DNA of 64,000 nt from the NCBI GenBank assembly GCA_038501785.1, contig JBAMJR010000042.1, positions 1,964,501 through 2,028,500 on the forward strand. The letters are read 5' to 3'. Below the pieces are notes generated by a model, which saw nothing but the letters and a program-made list of their open reading frames with translations, searched no databases and was not told the DNA's origin. Shown here one piece after another: positions 37,931-50,650 of the stretch; the first letter of the stretch is position 1; every line of letters starts with the position of its first letter. The stretch is from Myoxocephalus aenaeus (lineage: Eukaryota > Chordata > Actinopteri > Perciformes > Cottidae). The translations under genes were made by a program, and so were the position numbers.

Positions 37931-40004
37931 TTCTTCGTGTATGCGTTCACGTCATGTTGGACTTGTCTGCCTCGACCGAGCTGCTCCTTAAACCAAACTG
38001 GACCCACCAACGGATACTTCTTTCTGTTCACGGGAGCCAAACGACCTCATTCATCAAGTGGCGATTACGTGTAAACAAGAGATTTTGAGGCTTTAATGTC
38101 AAACATAAAAGTAGGCTCCGTACCTTTGATCTCACAGCGACAAGACAGGCAGCCTTGACCCTCCGACTCCAAAAGAGGACCAGGGATGGAAGGTAGTCAG
38201 TCACTGGGAGGTCTATATGGTTGCAAACCTATAGAGTCACAAAGGCGGATGTCAGTGGAGAAAGAAAAGCCGTGTTCATTTTTTCAATTCAACTTCCTGC
38301 ATTAGTGAACACACAGATTGCCAATTAAGGCATTTTGACATCCATTGCTTTTGAATGACAGGCCGCCGTTTAACAGGCATTCATTTAGTTGATTCCAAGT
38401 TAAATAGACATTCATTCAGCTAATGCGGGGAGCATCAACGGTCTGATTGCTACTGAGAGGCTGGCGTGATGTTTCTTTTGGGGGTTTAAGGGTGAGCTCA
38501 GGTAGTGAGATGGGGAATGATGGGTGCCCTGACATTTGATTCGGTACGGTCATTATTTGCACGGCTGCACTTCATTCAGTCCCCTTTTTTAAATGAGCCT
38601 GTGTACAATACAAGCGCCCCTTTGATAGCTTGGTCACCTCCAATAAAACTGCATCGCCAATTATGTTACGAAACATATTTGTTTGCATCAACTCACTGAT
38701 ATGCCATGCTTGGTGTTTTCTTTTGGTGGAGTGACAGGGTCAAAGCCTGAACATTAACCACGATATGGCTACGTGGGATGTATTATAATGTACTGGACAG
38801 GGATAATATTAACATGACTAGGGACACTGGGCCGGTGTTGGCCAGCTGCTTGGACACATACAGAGTGAAATACGGCTCGGATGCACTGCTTGAACGCACT
38901 GTATTTCTGAGAGGCAAAGCAAATAAAACTGCTGGGCACATGACCCGCCGCAATGGAAGTGATGTGTCATTGTTTTTTACTTTTTTTTGGAACAATGCAG
39001 AGATGCATTGTTTCCTCTGCAGATATCTTTTTTAGCGTGGGCGTGCTTGGAAGCCTTTCGTAGCAGATCTGTGAGAAAGAAGAAAAGAAAAAAGGGAAGT
39101 ATGTGATATGCTTTAAACATTACCCAAACAAATTGAGTTCAAAGAACTAAAGCAAACTTGACAGTCAAACACAATCTGCTACATCCCACAGTTGGGCAGA
39201 TTATATAAAAAAAGAAACTGGCTGATGAAACTAGCAGCGAAGCTTCTATGCTGAAAAAAAAAAAGTATGGTTTTTTTTGGCCTCTTCTGACTAGGCTTTG
39301 ATCAGAAAAAATGTCTGAATGGTGAGATACCCTGAACAGCTGAGTCTCCTACAGCAGCTGTTTTTATGAACTGTATGTCCCAAAACCGTCACCCTGGTTA
39401 GTGAACGGAGTGGCAAGCCCCCCCGAAGATGAGGAGTGCAGGATCATGTCAGACCGTTCCCTCAGCAACCCTTCGATGGCCTAAGTGCTCCCTGTTTGCG
39501 AGTCACGTTCACCTGCTTCACGCGTGTGGATGAAGTCTGGCCGTTATCCCGGCGTGTTGTTTCTCACGCTTGCGTCATTGCGGTTGAGACAATGAAGGTG
39601 GTTTTAATAGCGCCTGGGGCGTATGCATGCACTGCCACCCAGAAATACTGGGCGGTAGGCTGTGATTTAATGAAGGGCTATAGTGGATTTAGTTTTTCTT
39701 TACATAGATGCAGCTAGACAATGGGCGGGGATGGGGGGGCGAATGAAATGCAGTACAGCAGATGTCTCAGGTGAACTGGAGACCGGCGTCACTGACGTTG
39801 TGCGCATGAGTTCACTCCCCAACCCGATAGCTGGGAGCAAGAACGTGTCATTAATAAACCAGTGGCTTCAAAAGCTTCTGATGGCTTGTGATGTTATAAT
39901 ATGGTGCTGTGTGTGCTTCTGAGATTTCTGGTCATACGCGTAATTACACGCATGGTTCAAAGTGGGAATCTGATCAGAGAACATATCCTCTTCATGATAT
40001 ACCA

Positions 40005-40008
<4 letters not shown>
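37931..40008. other. Spacer without recognised gene
   Basis: No repeat end or domain was recognised between the SINE piece and the (AT)n tract. Confidence 0.5.

Positions 40009-40062
<54 letters not shown>
40009..40062. repeat. (AT)n microsatellite
   Basis: About 27 AT units; frames across it are artefacts. Confidence 0.97.
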
Positions 40063-40064
<2 letters not shown>

Positions 40065-40115
40065 TAGAAAAATAAAGGAAAGGGAATCTGTCCTATCCAA
40101 ATGTACAATGCTTAA

Positions 40116-40418
40116 TGCTGCGTTCACACTAAAAGCCAGTAGATTGCATTCAAAGTCAATGCACAGACGCGAATGGTTGCAAAACATTTCCGCCGGGCGA
40201 CGCAAATTAAAAATGTGCGTGACGCAGAGTTGCGAAAGCCAATCAGTGTTGAGATGCACCGCCCGTCATCACTGCCACCCTGCCATTGCTGAATCAAACT
40301 GCTGCTGGTCCGCCCGAAGTAGCGCTGGAAGCGGCTTCATTCAGACACTCGTCCTGGAGGAGTTGGAGCTTTGTGCGACGAAGGATAATATTATGAACCC
40401 AATGGTGTGACCGTAGCA
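40116..40418. mobile_element. Harbinger-type MITE, inverted copy of 16,425
   Basis: It starts TGCTGCGTTCACACTAAAAG and ends GGTGTGACCGTAGCA. TAA flanks at 40,113-40,115 and 40,419-40,421. The internal CAATGCACAGACGCGAATGG and AGCGCTGGAAGCGGCTTCAT appear as reverse complements of 16,690-16,830. It is shorter (303 bp) and diverged. Confidence 0.85.
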
Positions 40419-40686
40419 TAAGTATTGCCGACATTGGCTAATATTCGGGGAGAGTTGGCGTCAGTGTTGCCAGTCCAGTTTCTAGCCGTCTCGCAACTTA
40501 TAACCGGCCCATTTCAATAAACAGCCCAAATCATAACTTTGCCAGAAACCTCTGTAAGACCATAAAACCATTTAATGCGCAATCATAAAACGCATCATAA
40601 ACAAATTCCCATGTCAACGGTGACGATGGCAGGGAACGTTATCCCGAAAGACGAAGATAATTGATATTCTAAATAGAGCACAACTG

Positions 40687-40706
40687 TAAAAAAAAAAAAA
40701 AAAAAA
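40687..40706. repeat. Poly-A tract
   Basis: Uninterrupted A-run in unique DNA, with no retrogene or SINE recognised before it. Confidence 0.9.
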
Positions 40707-41077
40707 CATCTGTAAAACGGTTGACAGGACTACTCAATCTGCAAACAAGGTAAATGATGACTCTGTAAAGTCCACGTGCCGTGGAAACACTTTCGGGCGA
40801 TCACATTGAAAATGTATGCATGTCGTATAATAGGCCAGGTTTACAAGGCCGCCGATCAGGTAGAAATCAGATTAAGTCCTGTTTAAATTCCGTCTATACT
40901 AATAAGCAAGATATTCAACAGTCATATCAATCCACAATAGCAGCACATTCAGTCAATTCATTTGATATTCATTTTCATGCAGGTTTTAGACATTTATTTA
41001 CATGTATCTACCATTTTATTCATATATTTCACTGCTTTTTTTTTATATCTCTGACAAGCGAGATGAACATCACTCAT

Positions 41078-41079
<2 letters not shown>

Positions 41080-41141
<62 letters not shown>
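41080..41141. repeat. (CA)n microsatellite
   Basis: About 30 CA units. Confidence 0.97.
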
Positions 41142-43060
41142 TCATGAATGTATTTCAGCTCGAGCTGTCTTCCAATCAAAGACTCCAACAGAATGTGAAA
41201 TTAGGTCTTTGAAAATCAGACATTCGAGGCAAAACTTTCCCACAGCATACAGTCGTCATGAAAGAGCCAGCAGCCGCCTGGCCGCCTGCCTTGATTAAAA
41301 AGTATTGATTGAGAACGAGCAGGGCGGCCGAGGCTACTTCCTGTAAGTCATGGAGGAAAACAACCCAGCCCTGCTCCACAAAATCTCAGCTTTCTCTGGT
41401 TTTATGACCTGTAGTTTCTGTCTCGTCCTCCATTCAGCCTGTTGGACGCTCAGGGCCTTGTGTGCTGGACTTGGCCGACGGCCTTTTAAATAGAGCCATC
41501 TATGACGCTCACGGTGAAGGCGCTCAGATCAGTTTGTTTAACCTAGCAATTGTGCACTTCGATTGGAGAATTTTCTTGTGGATTCAGTTATTACGAAGTT
41601 AAATGAAGATGCAAAGTCTGCATCTTTTTAATAACAGACTCAAATGTGGTGGACAAATAATTGCTAATGATCCATTTGCATTTCTATATCTGTGGCTGAT
41701 GCCAGACTATACCTTTTCTGGAACGAAGCTGGTGTTGCGGGGGAAATTTGTTCGATGTATGCTCTCTGATGATCAACCAACAGAAGAAAGGTTGACCCCA
41801 TGACACACTTTGAATGACAACATTTGCATAATGAAGAGAAAATGCATAATTCAATGTAATAGGGGCAAAAAAAGGGAAAATAATAAATAAATACAATCAA
41901 CAATGAATTAATCAATTTAAAACACATTTTAAATCAGTAAAAATAATATATAAATACATTAATACAGAAATTAATACAGAAAATGGAAAATGAAATAGGA
42001 AAGTAGAGAGATAGGGGAATTACAAATAAGTAAAAGTATGTATATATTCATAGTCGATGTTGGCACTCTTGATTTCCAGCATATGATTTTACAGGGCAAA
42101 CATTTACAGAATAAAATGTTCAGATGAAGGCTGTGATATGTGTAAATCGTGAAATAATCCTTCAACTATTGCAAGTTTTGTCTTGTTTTCTAGAGTATGA
42201 ATAAAGTAATGGTCCATAAACTGTTTGAGGTCATAAACTGTCATGATACTGGCTGATAAACACCACTGCTCGCACGTAATGCTCAACTTTTGTTGACAGG
42301 AAAACTCCACTGGGCCCCTTGAAATGTATATTTGAATAACTACATCCAATCCAATCTGCGTGGAAAAACAACAACTTCTTTTCAGATACTGTGCTTCATT
42401 AAAACCAGCATACTGTTGGCATGCAAAATCCCATATTAGCCAAACTCTTTTGGAAATTACACACTGAGGTAGCAATCTGCCTTTTCATATCCAACTCTGA
42501 ATCTCCGTAATGGATCTTGAATGCAGCATCTGAACCGCTGAAAGTCATCTTTACCTGAATTAAGCTCTTTATGGGAGCGCTGAGGAGAAGCGCCATCAAT
42601 CTGAAGTGTGGGCGTGTGCTGACATTTTCCGCCGTCTCGGGAACATTTTCAGCCAAATAGCTTCATGGGAGTTTTGTGCTAACTACTGTAATGAGAATAA
42701 CACTCATTTGGTTTAATTGCGCTGTATGTAAAGATTGTGTTATCAGCAAATGAGTTAGAGACTGATACGGTATGATCTGAAATCACTGCCACGGGTTTAA
42801 TGATGCACAATAATCATCAACAGCTAAAGATCAGAGCACAACAGGTGACCATTTAGAAAACAGACTCTTAATTACATCTTGAGATCTCGGGTGGAGTGAG
42901 GCACAGTGACACGATTAACTTGTTTTGGGTTAGAGACATTTAACAACACATAACCACCTCAGAGGGAATTGCGATGAATTTCAGCATTATTCCGCTCAAA
43001 TAGCTGTCGGTGAACAGCTTCACCAATTGGCGTCTGAATGGCAATAAGAAACGCCTGTAA
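41142..43060. other. Spacer without recognised gene
   Basis: AT-rich. The minus frame 42,104-42,475 (123 codons) has no recognisable motif. Confidence 0.5.
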
Positions 43061-43069
43061 CGTTTTTGA

Positions 43070-43330
43070 CGTGTTCTCCTGTTATGTTGATTACATACAT
43101 ATTTCACTTAGTTTACATTCTTATTTTAAGCCCAATCTTGATGTTTTACCTCAACCATACTCAGTGGTTTTGTTGCCTAAACTTAACCAAGTCATCACGG
43201 TAGTTATCTTCCCTAACCTAATGGCGGCCGTCAACATGGTTTAGTTGCCTCAACCTGACAGTGGGAGTCATCCTAGTTTTTTGTTGTCTAAACCTAACAG
43301 CTAACGTGAAATCATGGTGACAAATTACGT
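43070..43330. repeat. Degenerate repeat with CCTAAACTTAACC motifs
   Basis: TTGTTGCCTAAACTTAACCA, TTCCCTAACCTAATGG, TTGCCTCAACCTGACAG and TTGTCTAAACCTAACAGC occur at roughly 30- to 50-base intervals. They resemble degraded tandem units and share words with 3405 and 59,105. Confidence 0.5.
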
Positions 43331-44335
43331 TAAATTACTAAATTGTGTAATAATGACCCATGGAAACATTGGCAATGTCCTACTAGATGTCTCCCCATGC
43401 GATCAAGTTGTGGTGCAACGCTAACTTTGTATCATAACTAGTTAGATGTTTAGTACCACTTAATGACATAAAAACACAAGGCATTTATTTAGCCATACTC
43501 CAAACTTAATTGAGCATAACGCTGATCTTCAACGAATGACTCATGGAAGAAATAAAGAAAAATCAATTGCAAATGAAATCTCAGAAAAAAAAACAAGCAC
43601 ACTGGTCTTTTTTTGGAATGTGACTGAGCGACTGCTGACAAAGCTTTTTTTCAATGTTTTATTGATAAAAGGAGCCACCGATAGACGAATGTTCTTCCTT
43701 CCATCTAATTAACTGATGACACATAATGTACTGCCAAACAACAGCAGTGCCACATCATGCAAATGTGGGGCAACCTTTCATTCGACCTCATCAGAGCGCC
43801 ATGTAGATCCTTTACGTCTCTCCGGGGTGCATCTTGTTGTTTTCCGTCAGCAGCTGATTTGCAGCGGTCCCGCAAACCGAATGTTATCAACAAACAAATC
43901 AGTGTTTCATCAAAAGGGAAACGAGAGCCGTTCAGTCATACTTCACTGACTGACAGCATTGGGAAAATTTCATTGAATATTTAATGTGTGTTTTTTCGAG
44001 AAGTTTACCAGACTGGATACACGGACGGAGCAGCGCCTCGTGTAGCGCGCAGTTTGATGGCTGGCTTGTTTTGGGACATTCGGTGTGCATTTCAGCCTTT
44101 TAAGCGAACGTTGTTCAAACTAGCAACCTACTCTTATTTCACTTGTTTCATGCATTTAATCCATTCTTGATTCTTCAGTTATATAACATCAATAGATCTG
44201 ACCTCATCTTCTTCAACTGTTCCGAGACGCCCACGTGATGCATCGAAGGGGTCATGAGATGATAACTGGAGTAGGAAATAAACATATTCAATAATAAACA
44301 AATACATAAGCAAGACATTCTATAGTCCCAGGTTG
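43331..44335. other. Spacer without recognised gene
   Basis: Nothing beyond short frames (43,716-43,984) without known domains. Confidence 0.5.
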
Positions 44336-44343
44336 TGCTAGAG

Positions 44344-46031
44344 CAGGGGTGCCCAAAAAAAAAAAAACCTTATCGACAAAACCCAGCTCCTGGTGTGCAA
44401 ATTAATGTCAATCACCACGGACCCTGCGCCTGCAATGGTCGGTCGCTTAAACGGATGTATTGCCAAATGCAGGGAGAACGATGTTTTCCCCGACTTTCTT
44501 AATTACCACTGCATAATACACCAATAAGCATTATCCGCTACAATGCTAAACATGAAAGAGATCATGGATGTGGCAACGAAGATCGCCTATTCGAGCGAGA
44601 GCTCTTCAAAGACGGCTGTTCTACACACTGATGTGAGACGGCTTATAGAGCTCTGTCAGGAGATAAAGGAGTTTCTCCATGTAGTTAAACATGCAGAATA
44701 CAACCAACTAAATGACCATCAGTGGCTGCTAGACTTGGCATGTTTAACCGATCTGTTGAATGAGCTTAATTTAGAGCTGCAAGAGAAAGACAAAACCGTG
44801 GTTGATATGATCAGCTCAGTTAATGCTTTCAAACTGTTATGTTCTAAAATCTTTGGGTGGTAGACTTGAAGACAAAGTTCTTGATTCAGTAAGTTATAAT
44901 AAAATGGATTTAATAAAAAGTTGATGGTACAGTGTACACAAGGATGCACAAAAACACAGCGTCCACAGGCCACCGAATATCTTATCGGCAGTTAACTGTC
45001 TAGCTTTAAAATTATGCACCACGAACGGTGTAAAACATTTGATATTATAGATCAATATAATGGGCGTTGTCGTCTCTCATTGGCTTAATATTACAACGTG
45101 CAATTGGTTATAAGTTTATCAGAGGTGGAGGCAGCATTCGGGTTGGTTCAAAGGTGGTACCTCAGCACGCTTTGCTTCCTGGTTCTTGACGTCATCTCTC
45201 CACCCCTCTGTGTAACTGACACAAGTTCCCTCCCCTGGAGAGTTGTTTTTCAGTACAGAGGGGTACCTGACACGGCACCCATTTTGAGGAGAACTATGAG
45301 CTCATCTTCATTTCACATTCCTGGCCTACCTACACCATCTCCTATGTGCACACACTAACTAAACTAACTGTGACTTTTCCCATGATACAATACACAATTT
45401 CATAAGGTTCACTCCCCCTTTTTGTTTATATTATTTCTTAAGTATCATATTTTACACATGGACATTCTTTATTTACAGTGTAAGGCATATCAAATCAATA
45501 TAAATCTACAAAATAGAAAATGCAACATCTGTCCTCAAAGCTGCATCCATGATTTGAGGAACTTCCAAAACCTTGCGTCAGAGCTGGAGACGCAACGGAA
45601 GGCGTGTGCGCAACTTGACAGAGCAGCTTGACAAGTGTCTGTCAGAGTTTATTTATGCGAGTCAGCCTTTCCCCACATGAACAATATTAAGTCCAACACC
45701 GTTCCACCATGACTGATGACCATTTGGTCTGCCTGAGACTGGCTACCAGCAGCTACTGTCCGGACTATGCAACCCTGCTGGTTCCATTCAGTGAAGTCAT
45801 CAGAGTAAAATGTAATGACCAAAAATTTACAGAATTGTATTGTGTCATAAGGGTTCATGCCGTTATGCAAGGTACGCCAATATTGTAAATATAAAGTATA
45901 CTCGGTATATTTATACATTAATAATGATATATATATATATATATATATATAGCATTATTAATGTAGGTAGATCTTTTTGACTTGGTCATTTTAAAAGTAG
46001 CTCGCGAGCCCAAAAAGTGTGGGCACCCCTG
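44344..46031. mobile_element. hAT-type transposon with TSD TGCTAGAG and transposase remnant
   Basis: The termini are CAGGGGTGCCCA and TGGGCACCCCTG. TGCTAGAG flanks at 44,336-44,343 and 46,032-46,039. The right 300 bases equal the left of the 7776 element inverted. At 1.69 kb it is longer than its sister and still contains transposase codons, so it is nearer the autonomous form. A (TA)n tract at 45,925-45,951 occupies the position of the expanded minisatellite of the sister copy. Confidence 0.92.
44440..44863 (+). pseudogene. hAT transposase fragment
   Basis: The coding text begins around FPDFLNYHCIIHQ, then a stop, and continues from 44,543 as MLNMKEIMDVATKIAY. Next come LHTDVR, EIKEFL, WLLDLACLTDLLNELNLELQ and DMISSVNAFK. 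These are landmarks of the catalytic core of ZBED/Charlie-like hAT transposases, which cut and paste elements with these ends. The stretch between HTDVR and EIKEFL is shorter than in the family, and the C-terminal dimerisation part is missing. It cannot be active. Confidence 0.85.
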
Positions 46032-46039
46032 TGCTAGAG

Positions 46040-49000
46040 CATCCGATATTTTCAAACAGATTTTTGGGACATTTAACAACACTTAGTGCTGTTCTGAAGG
46101 TTTTTCCAGAATCCCCAAAGGACCGCTCTAACCATCTGGATAAAACAATGTTCCATCTGCTGCGCAACCATTAACTCGTTTTCTCAACTTGCGGCTGCGT
46201 ATTCTGCTGTTTTTTAATCGGAGTGGCCAAGGGAACAGGTTGGACGCATGGACAAAGCACAGGACTTGGACACCTGAAAAGGGCGATCTGATCTTGAGTC
46301 GCATTCGTTGTGAACTTGTGAGACAGGCTTGATGAGTTCATCATGGGGTCGACCTTCATGGCTAACTTTCTCAAGCTAAGAACCGCCAATTTGTGAAGCA
46401 GAGTTATGGAATTCTTTGACAGATATGAGAACATCAGTTAAAGGGAGAATGTGTAGGACTTAGTGGTATCTAACAGTGATGTTACAGATGGCAACCAACT
46501 GAGCTACATTACTTCAAGCATAATCATGAATATTAAATTCCATTTCTGGAAATAAATCCCTTGAAAATGTGACATGCAGCACTGCTCCTTATATGTTATT
46601 GTATCTGAGATGAATGTGTACAATAAGCCTCCAGGTACATGGGAAGCTTTTAGACAGTATTGTATTGAGAGTTTATTGCTGTACTGAGATATGTCCATGA
46701 CAGGAGAAGATGGCGCCAAGAATACGCGGTGGTGTTTGTTGGGGGGCGGATTAAAGAAAAAAATAATCTTTGCTTGTCTCACTCAGAGCTCAGCAAAGAC
46801 AACACAAATACCAGGTAGTACAATCAGAGGTACAGTCATTATAGCCAGCAGCCTGAAACCTCTCATTGTTTCTCCTCAATTATGTACCTACCCTAATGTA
46901 CTGTGGAGTCTGTGAATGTGTTTCCGTGCCGAGTGTTGGGAGAGAAAGCACAAAGGATTCCCTGGTCTCATGTTCACCTGCTGTTTTTACGACTGCTGCA
47001 CAATCTACATCTCGTTGACTAATATGAGGAAATAAAGTGTGTGTCAAAAGCACAGCTTGAGGGCTTTAACCTTGCTTCATACGCTGTATGTATATATATA
47101 TATATCTTTGGCATGTATTTAACTCCTACACTAATGCTTGTGACATGTAAAGGTTGTCCATTTCCATAAAGCGGGCATGCTGACCAGCTGCATTCACCCG
47201 GTGACTGGTTACAAATCACTTAACTACAAAGGGCAGGCAAACCTACGGGTTCTTCAGGAAATTATGGAGGCAAAGAAATGGCCGGAAAAGGTTTGCATCC
47301 CACAAGCAACTGGACATGTGACTGTGAAATGTAATGGCAATTAAGACACCACTGACATTGTAGTAGTGGAATGCTTTACTTTGACTCGACACAGTGGTGT
47401 ATTGTCTTTGAAATCTGTGTTTTTTTTTATTAGTTAGAGCTCACAAATTCAGGTAAAAAATGTGGTTGTCCATTATTTTTCCCCAAAAACATCTGAATTT
47501 GTAGACCCAAAGTTATTTAAATTGCACTTGAAATTACACTTGAAATCTGCTAAAAATGCTGAGAAGGGGAATTAAAACCACATGAATTCAGACGGACCCT
47601 TTTCAAAGTAAAGCATTTCAATGCCATATAGGTATTACTTTTCCACATTAGGTATTCACAGGGCTTGAATACAAATAATAATACGAATAAGTCAAATACA
47701 TCACGTTGCTTGTAGTTCAATTCAGCTTTTTTTTTGCTTCCATACAATATGACCCTGAACATAGTACAAAAAAAAATGTGCGCGAGGAGTATCTACTTTC
47801 ACATAATTAACTTAAATGTGCTAAATACAAGATCAAGATTATTTTGATTGCTCTCAACTCGGGTAGACATCACTCAACTATATGTTTCCATATCAAATAA
47901 TTCTTTTGCTGCTGTATTAATGTTCTGAATGTCGAGGAAAGCACCTTTCAAAAAATCAAAGCGCTGAACCCTTTTTGTTGCGAGTCGGAGGCCTTTCATG
48001 GAGGTTACCAGTTTAACAAGCCACGCCCAACAGTGGTGTCAAGATGCGCTGGACACACCCTGAGTACACTTCTACGTCACTGCCGAGACCGGAAAATAAA
48101 ATAAATGTCCCAATTGATATAATTTCTTTCAACATTTTCAACCAGTATTACAACAACAAAAAAAATACAAATAAAAAATGGGGGAATACATTGAATCTCT
48201 CGAGCACTTTCCGTGTTTTCAGATGTCAGCATAAGAAATGTGACAACTTCCCCAACATCATCTGTGATTAACGCTGACAGGAAGCAGAGTCTGGTGGCTG
48301 TCTGTCACAGTGGAGCTCTTCTAGCAACCCAGATCAGGCCACAGGCGGCAGCTTCCCTTACAAGTTGGCAGCTTGAATGTGACGGGACTTTCTTCTTCTT
48401 TTTAATTATTAATGGGGGATGAATGGATTTTGAGTTACTAAGCTTTAAAAAACAAGTTACAATATCTTGACTTTAATTACAATCTGTCCTGATGACGAAT
48501 GCATCGTCTTTATGTGTGAGGGCGGTTCAAAACAGTACAAATGACTCAAACGTACACAAATGTCAAGCAGCAGACTTATAATTTATCAAATATTGTGGTT
48601 GACATTTGCATAATGCATACCTGCTCGTACAGTTTCCACCCAGTAGTTATCTTTTGGAGATGAGGAGAACTAAAGTGAGAGGGTTGCCATGAGTGGAGCT
48701 GATAAGAAAGAGGGGTCACCATATGTTCATCCTGCGTGGGCTAACCTTTTAAAATGCCATCCTTTGTCATCCAGGACCGACCCTCTGAGAGCCGTGTCAC
48801 CGCGGCAACGCAACCCACATCGAATTGTCCTTTCGCCGAGCTGAATGTACTTGAAGGTTTCTGGTTCAACAAAAACAGAATCATTTGTTGCTAAATAAAT
48901 GTTGCACACATTTTAAAAAGGGAGGAACGGCGTAAAAGGTAATCCGCCGTCTTCTGTGAGGGGCGCCTTTGGCGGGGTGGGGGATAATGTGGCGCCAGAT

Positions 49001-49380
49001 GAACTGACGTGGTATTAAGCTTGTCTTGTGAAGTCTGTTTTGGGGTGTAATCCAGCTAGCTGACAGTACCGTTTACATCCTGCATGCATAAGCGAGTACA
49101 TTACAACCTGACAAACAGACAAACATGGAGCTTCAGGGCCGTGCTCGTCTTTATGTAAGCCTCATCCTCAAAACAGATTTTACATCAACAAAGATTTTTT
49201 TTCAAAATTTAAAATGCGTTATTACCCCTGCATACATAACCCTTGTGTATTTGTCATGAGATAAAATGTTCCATCTTGTGTTTGGCACTGGAGGGCTTAA
49301 CTTACAGTCAATTACTGTATTCGGCGACTTCATCGTATATCTTTCATGCAAATGAGACTATAAATATGCCCGACTCATCT
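46040..49380. other. Spacer; possible short repeat at 46,441
   Basis: At 46,441-46,510 'AAAGGGAGAATGTGTAGGAC' and 'GCAACCAACTGAGCTAC' resemble a dispersed fish repeat; confidence is low. Short AT tracts lie at 47,090-47,105. No gene is recognised. Confidence 0.4.
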
Positions 49381-50435
49381 CACAGATGCATCACCCTGGC
49401 AGGGTGTTAAACAGAGAGCTGCGACGCACCGCAGGTCTTTCACCCTGTCGCAGCTCTTCTCCGTGCCTCAGACATGCAAACTTAATTTTCTTTCATGCCG
49501 TGTCAGGACTTCTGGCCCCTGCAGAGGCTGTGGCAACAGAAGTTGTTTTAACGGCAGATGTTTGTCTCCCAGAGATTTAATGAACGCGGACGTCAAACCT
49601 GCAGGAAATGCACCGTCAAAGATTAGGATAGATGGACATACACAAATGTGGGTCCCGTCCCAGCACATACTTCCAATTCAAAGACATTCATCACCTATTT
49701 ATAGTTGTATAATTATAAAATAGTCTCAGATATCAAGAATCTGACTGTCCGTGCATCATCTGGCATCCCAACACCGCCTGACGGAACACTGCAACTGTTC
49801 AGCACCGTGATAACAATTAAGCGGCTGGTGCTTTGAGCCGGGGCGCACGCTAATTCCTCTCACAGCAGATTTTGCTCAAACGCAGATGAATTATGGAGCA
49901 GCGGCCCACCGAAGCGTTCTGCAAGCTGTGTCAACGATGCTGCGGAGCTAAAGATAGAGCCGGCAACAGGTCAGACCCTGCACAAAGCCTCCAGTGGTGG
50001 AGAAACACAGTAGGGTCCACACAGAGGAGGCTCCGAAGGCCAGAAGAGCGCGTTGATTGGCTGGCTGAGGCGTCAACCCATGTTGCAGAACATAAGAGTT
50101 ATATATATATATCCAGTATATAGCATTATTTGTAGCATAAAGCATTGTAACACTGAGCATGTACACCAAGTAGAAGTGAATGTATGACACTATTGGACCA
50201 TGGGTATTGTACAAATGGCAGTTTAAGTGGGTGAGATAATGGACTGAAAGTACTATTATACACGCTTCACCCTTTCCATCCACAAACGTCACAACAACCG
50301 GTTGAAAGGTCAGCCAATTTGACACGGACGTTCCCTGCAGTCGAGCGTCAGGGACTTACGGTGCTTGAAATCCATTTATCTCTTGTTTGGACTTTGTGTA
50401 GTTTGAGTCAGTGAGGCTTACGGCAAAATAGCCAC
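49381..50435. other. Spacer without recognised gene
   Basis: The short frames here have no known domain. Confidence 0.45.
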
Positions 50436-50439
50436 AGCT

Positions 50440-50650
50440 TTATCACCGTTGTGACCGCAGGTTGCCTAGTAACAGGGCGGGAGCGCAACATCCCAAGCAC
50501 ACAGAGGGATGAAAAGCCGTGGAGCGGCCGCCGTTTTTCATGGGTTTTAAGACGCAACATTGGAACGCCCTCTAGCGCTGTTAGCGTTGTTAGCGTTGTT
50601 AGCGCCGTTAGCTGCGAGCCGCCAGCTCAACCGCCACCATGTTGAGGCAA
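50440..50650 (+). promoter_or_regulatory. CpG-rich patch with Kozak-like ATG and minimal ORF
   Basis: This 200-base patch is clearly richer in CpG than its surroundings. It has a NotI-type GCGGCCGC, a (GTTAGC)n tandem at 50,576-50,613, and CCGCCACCATG at 50,633 that opens only MLRQ before a stop. It could be a promoter or first exon, but no TATA box or splice site supports that. Function is inferred weakly. Confidence 0.25.

Noticed and set aside
42104..42475. 123-codon minus-strand frame
   Set aside because: No known motif, no splice signals and ordinary AT-rich composition.
41142..44335. Hidden gene between microsatellite and hAT element
   Set aside because: No pair of consistent splice sites with an open frame or domain was found.
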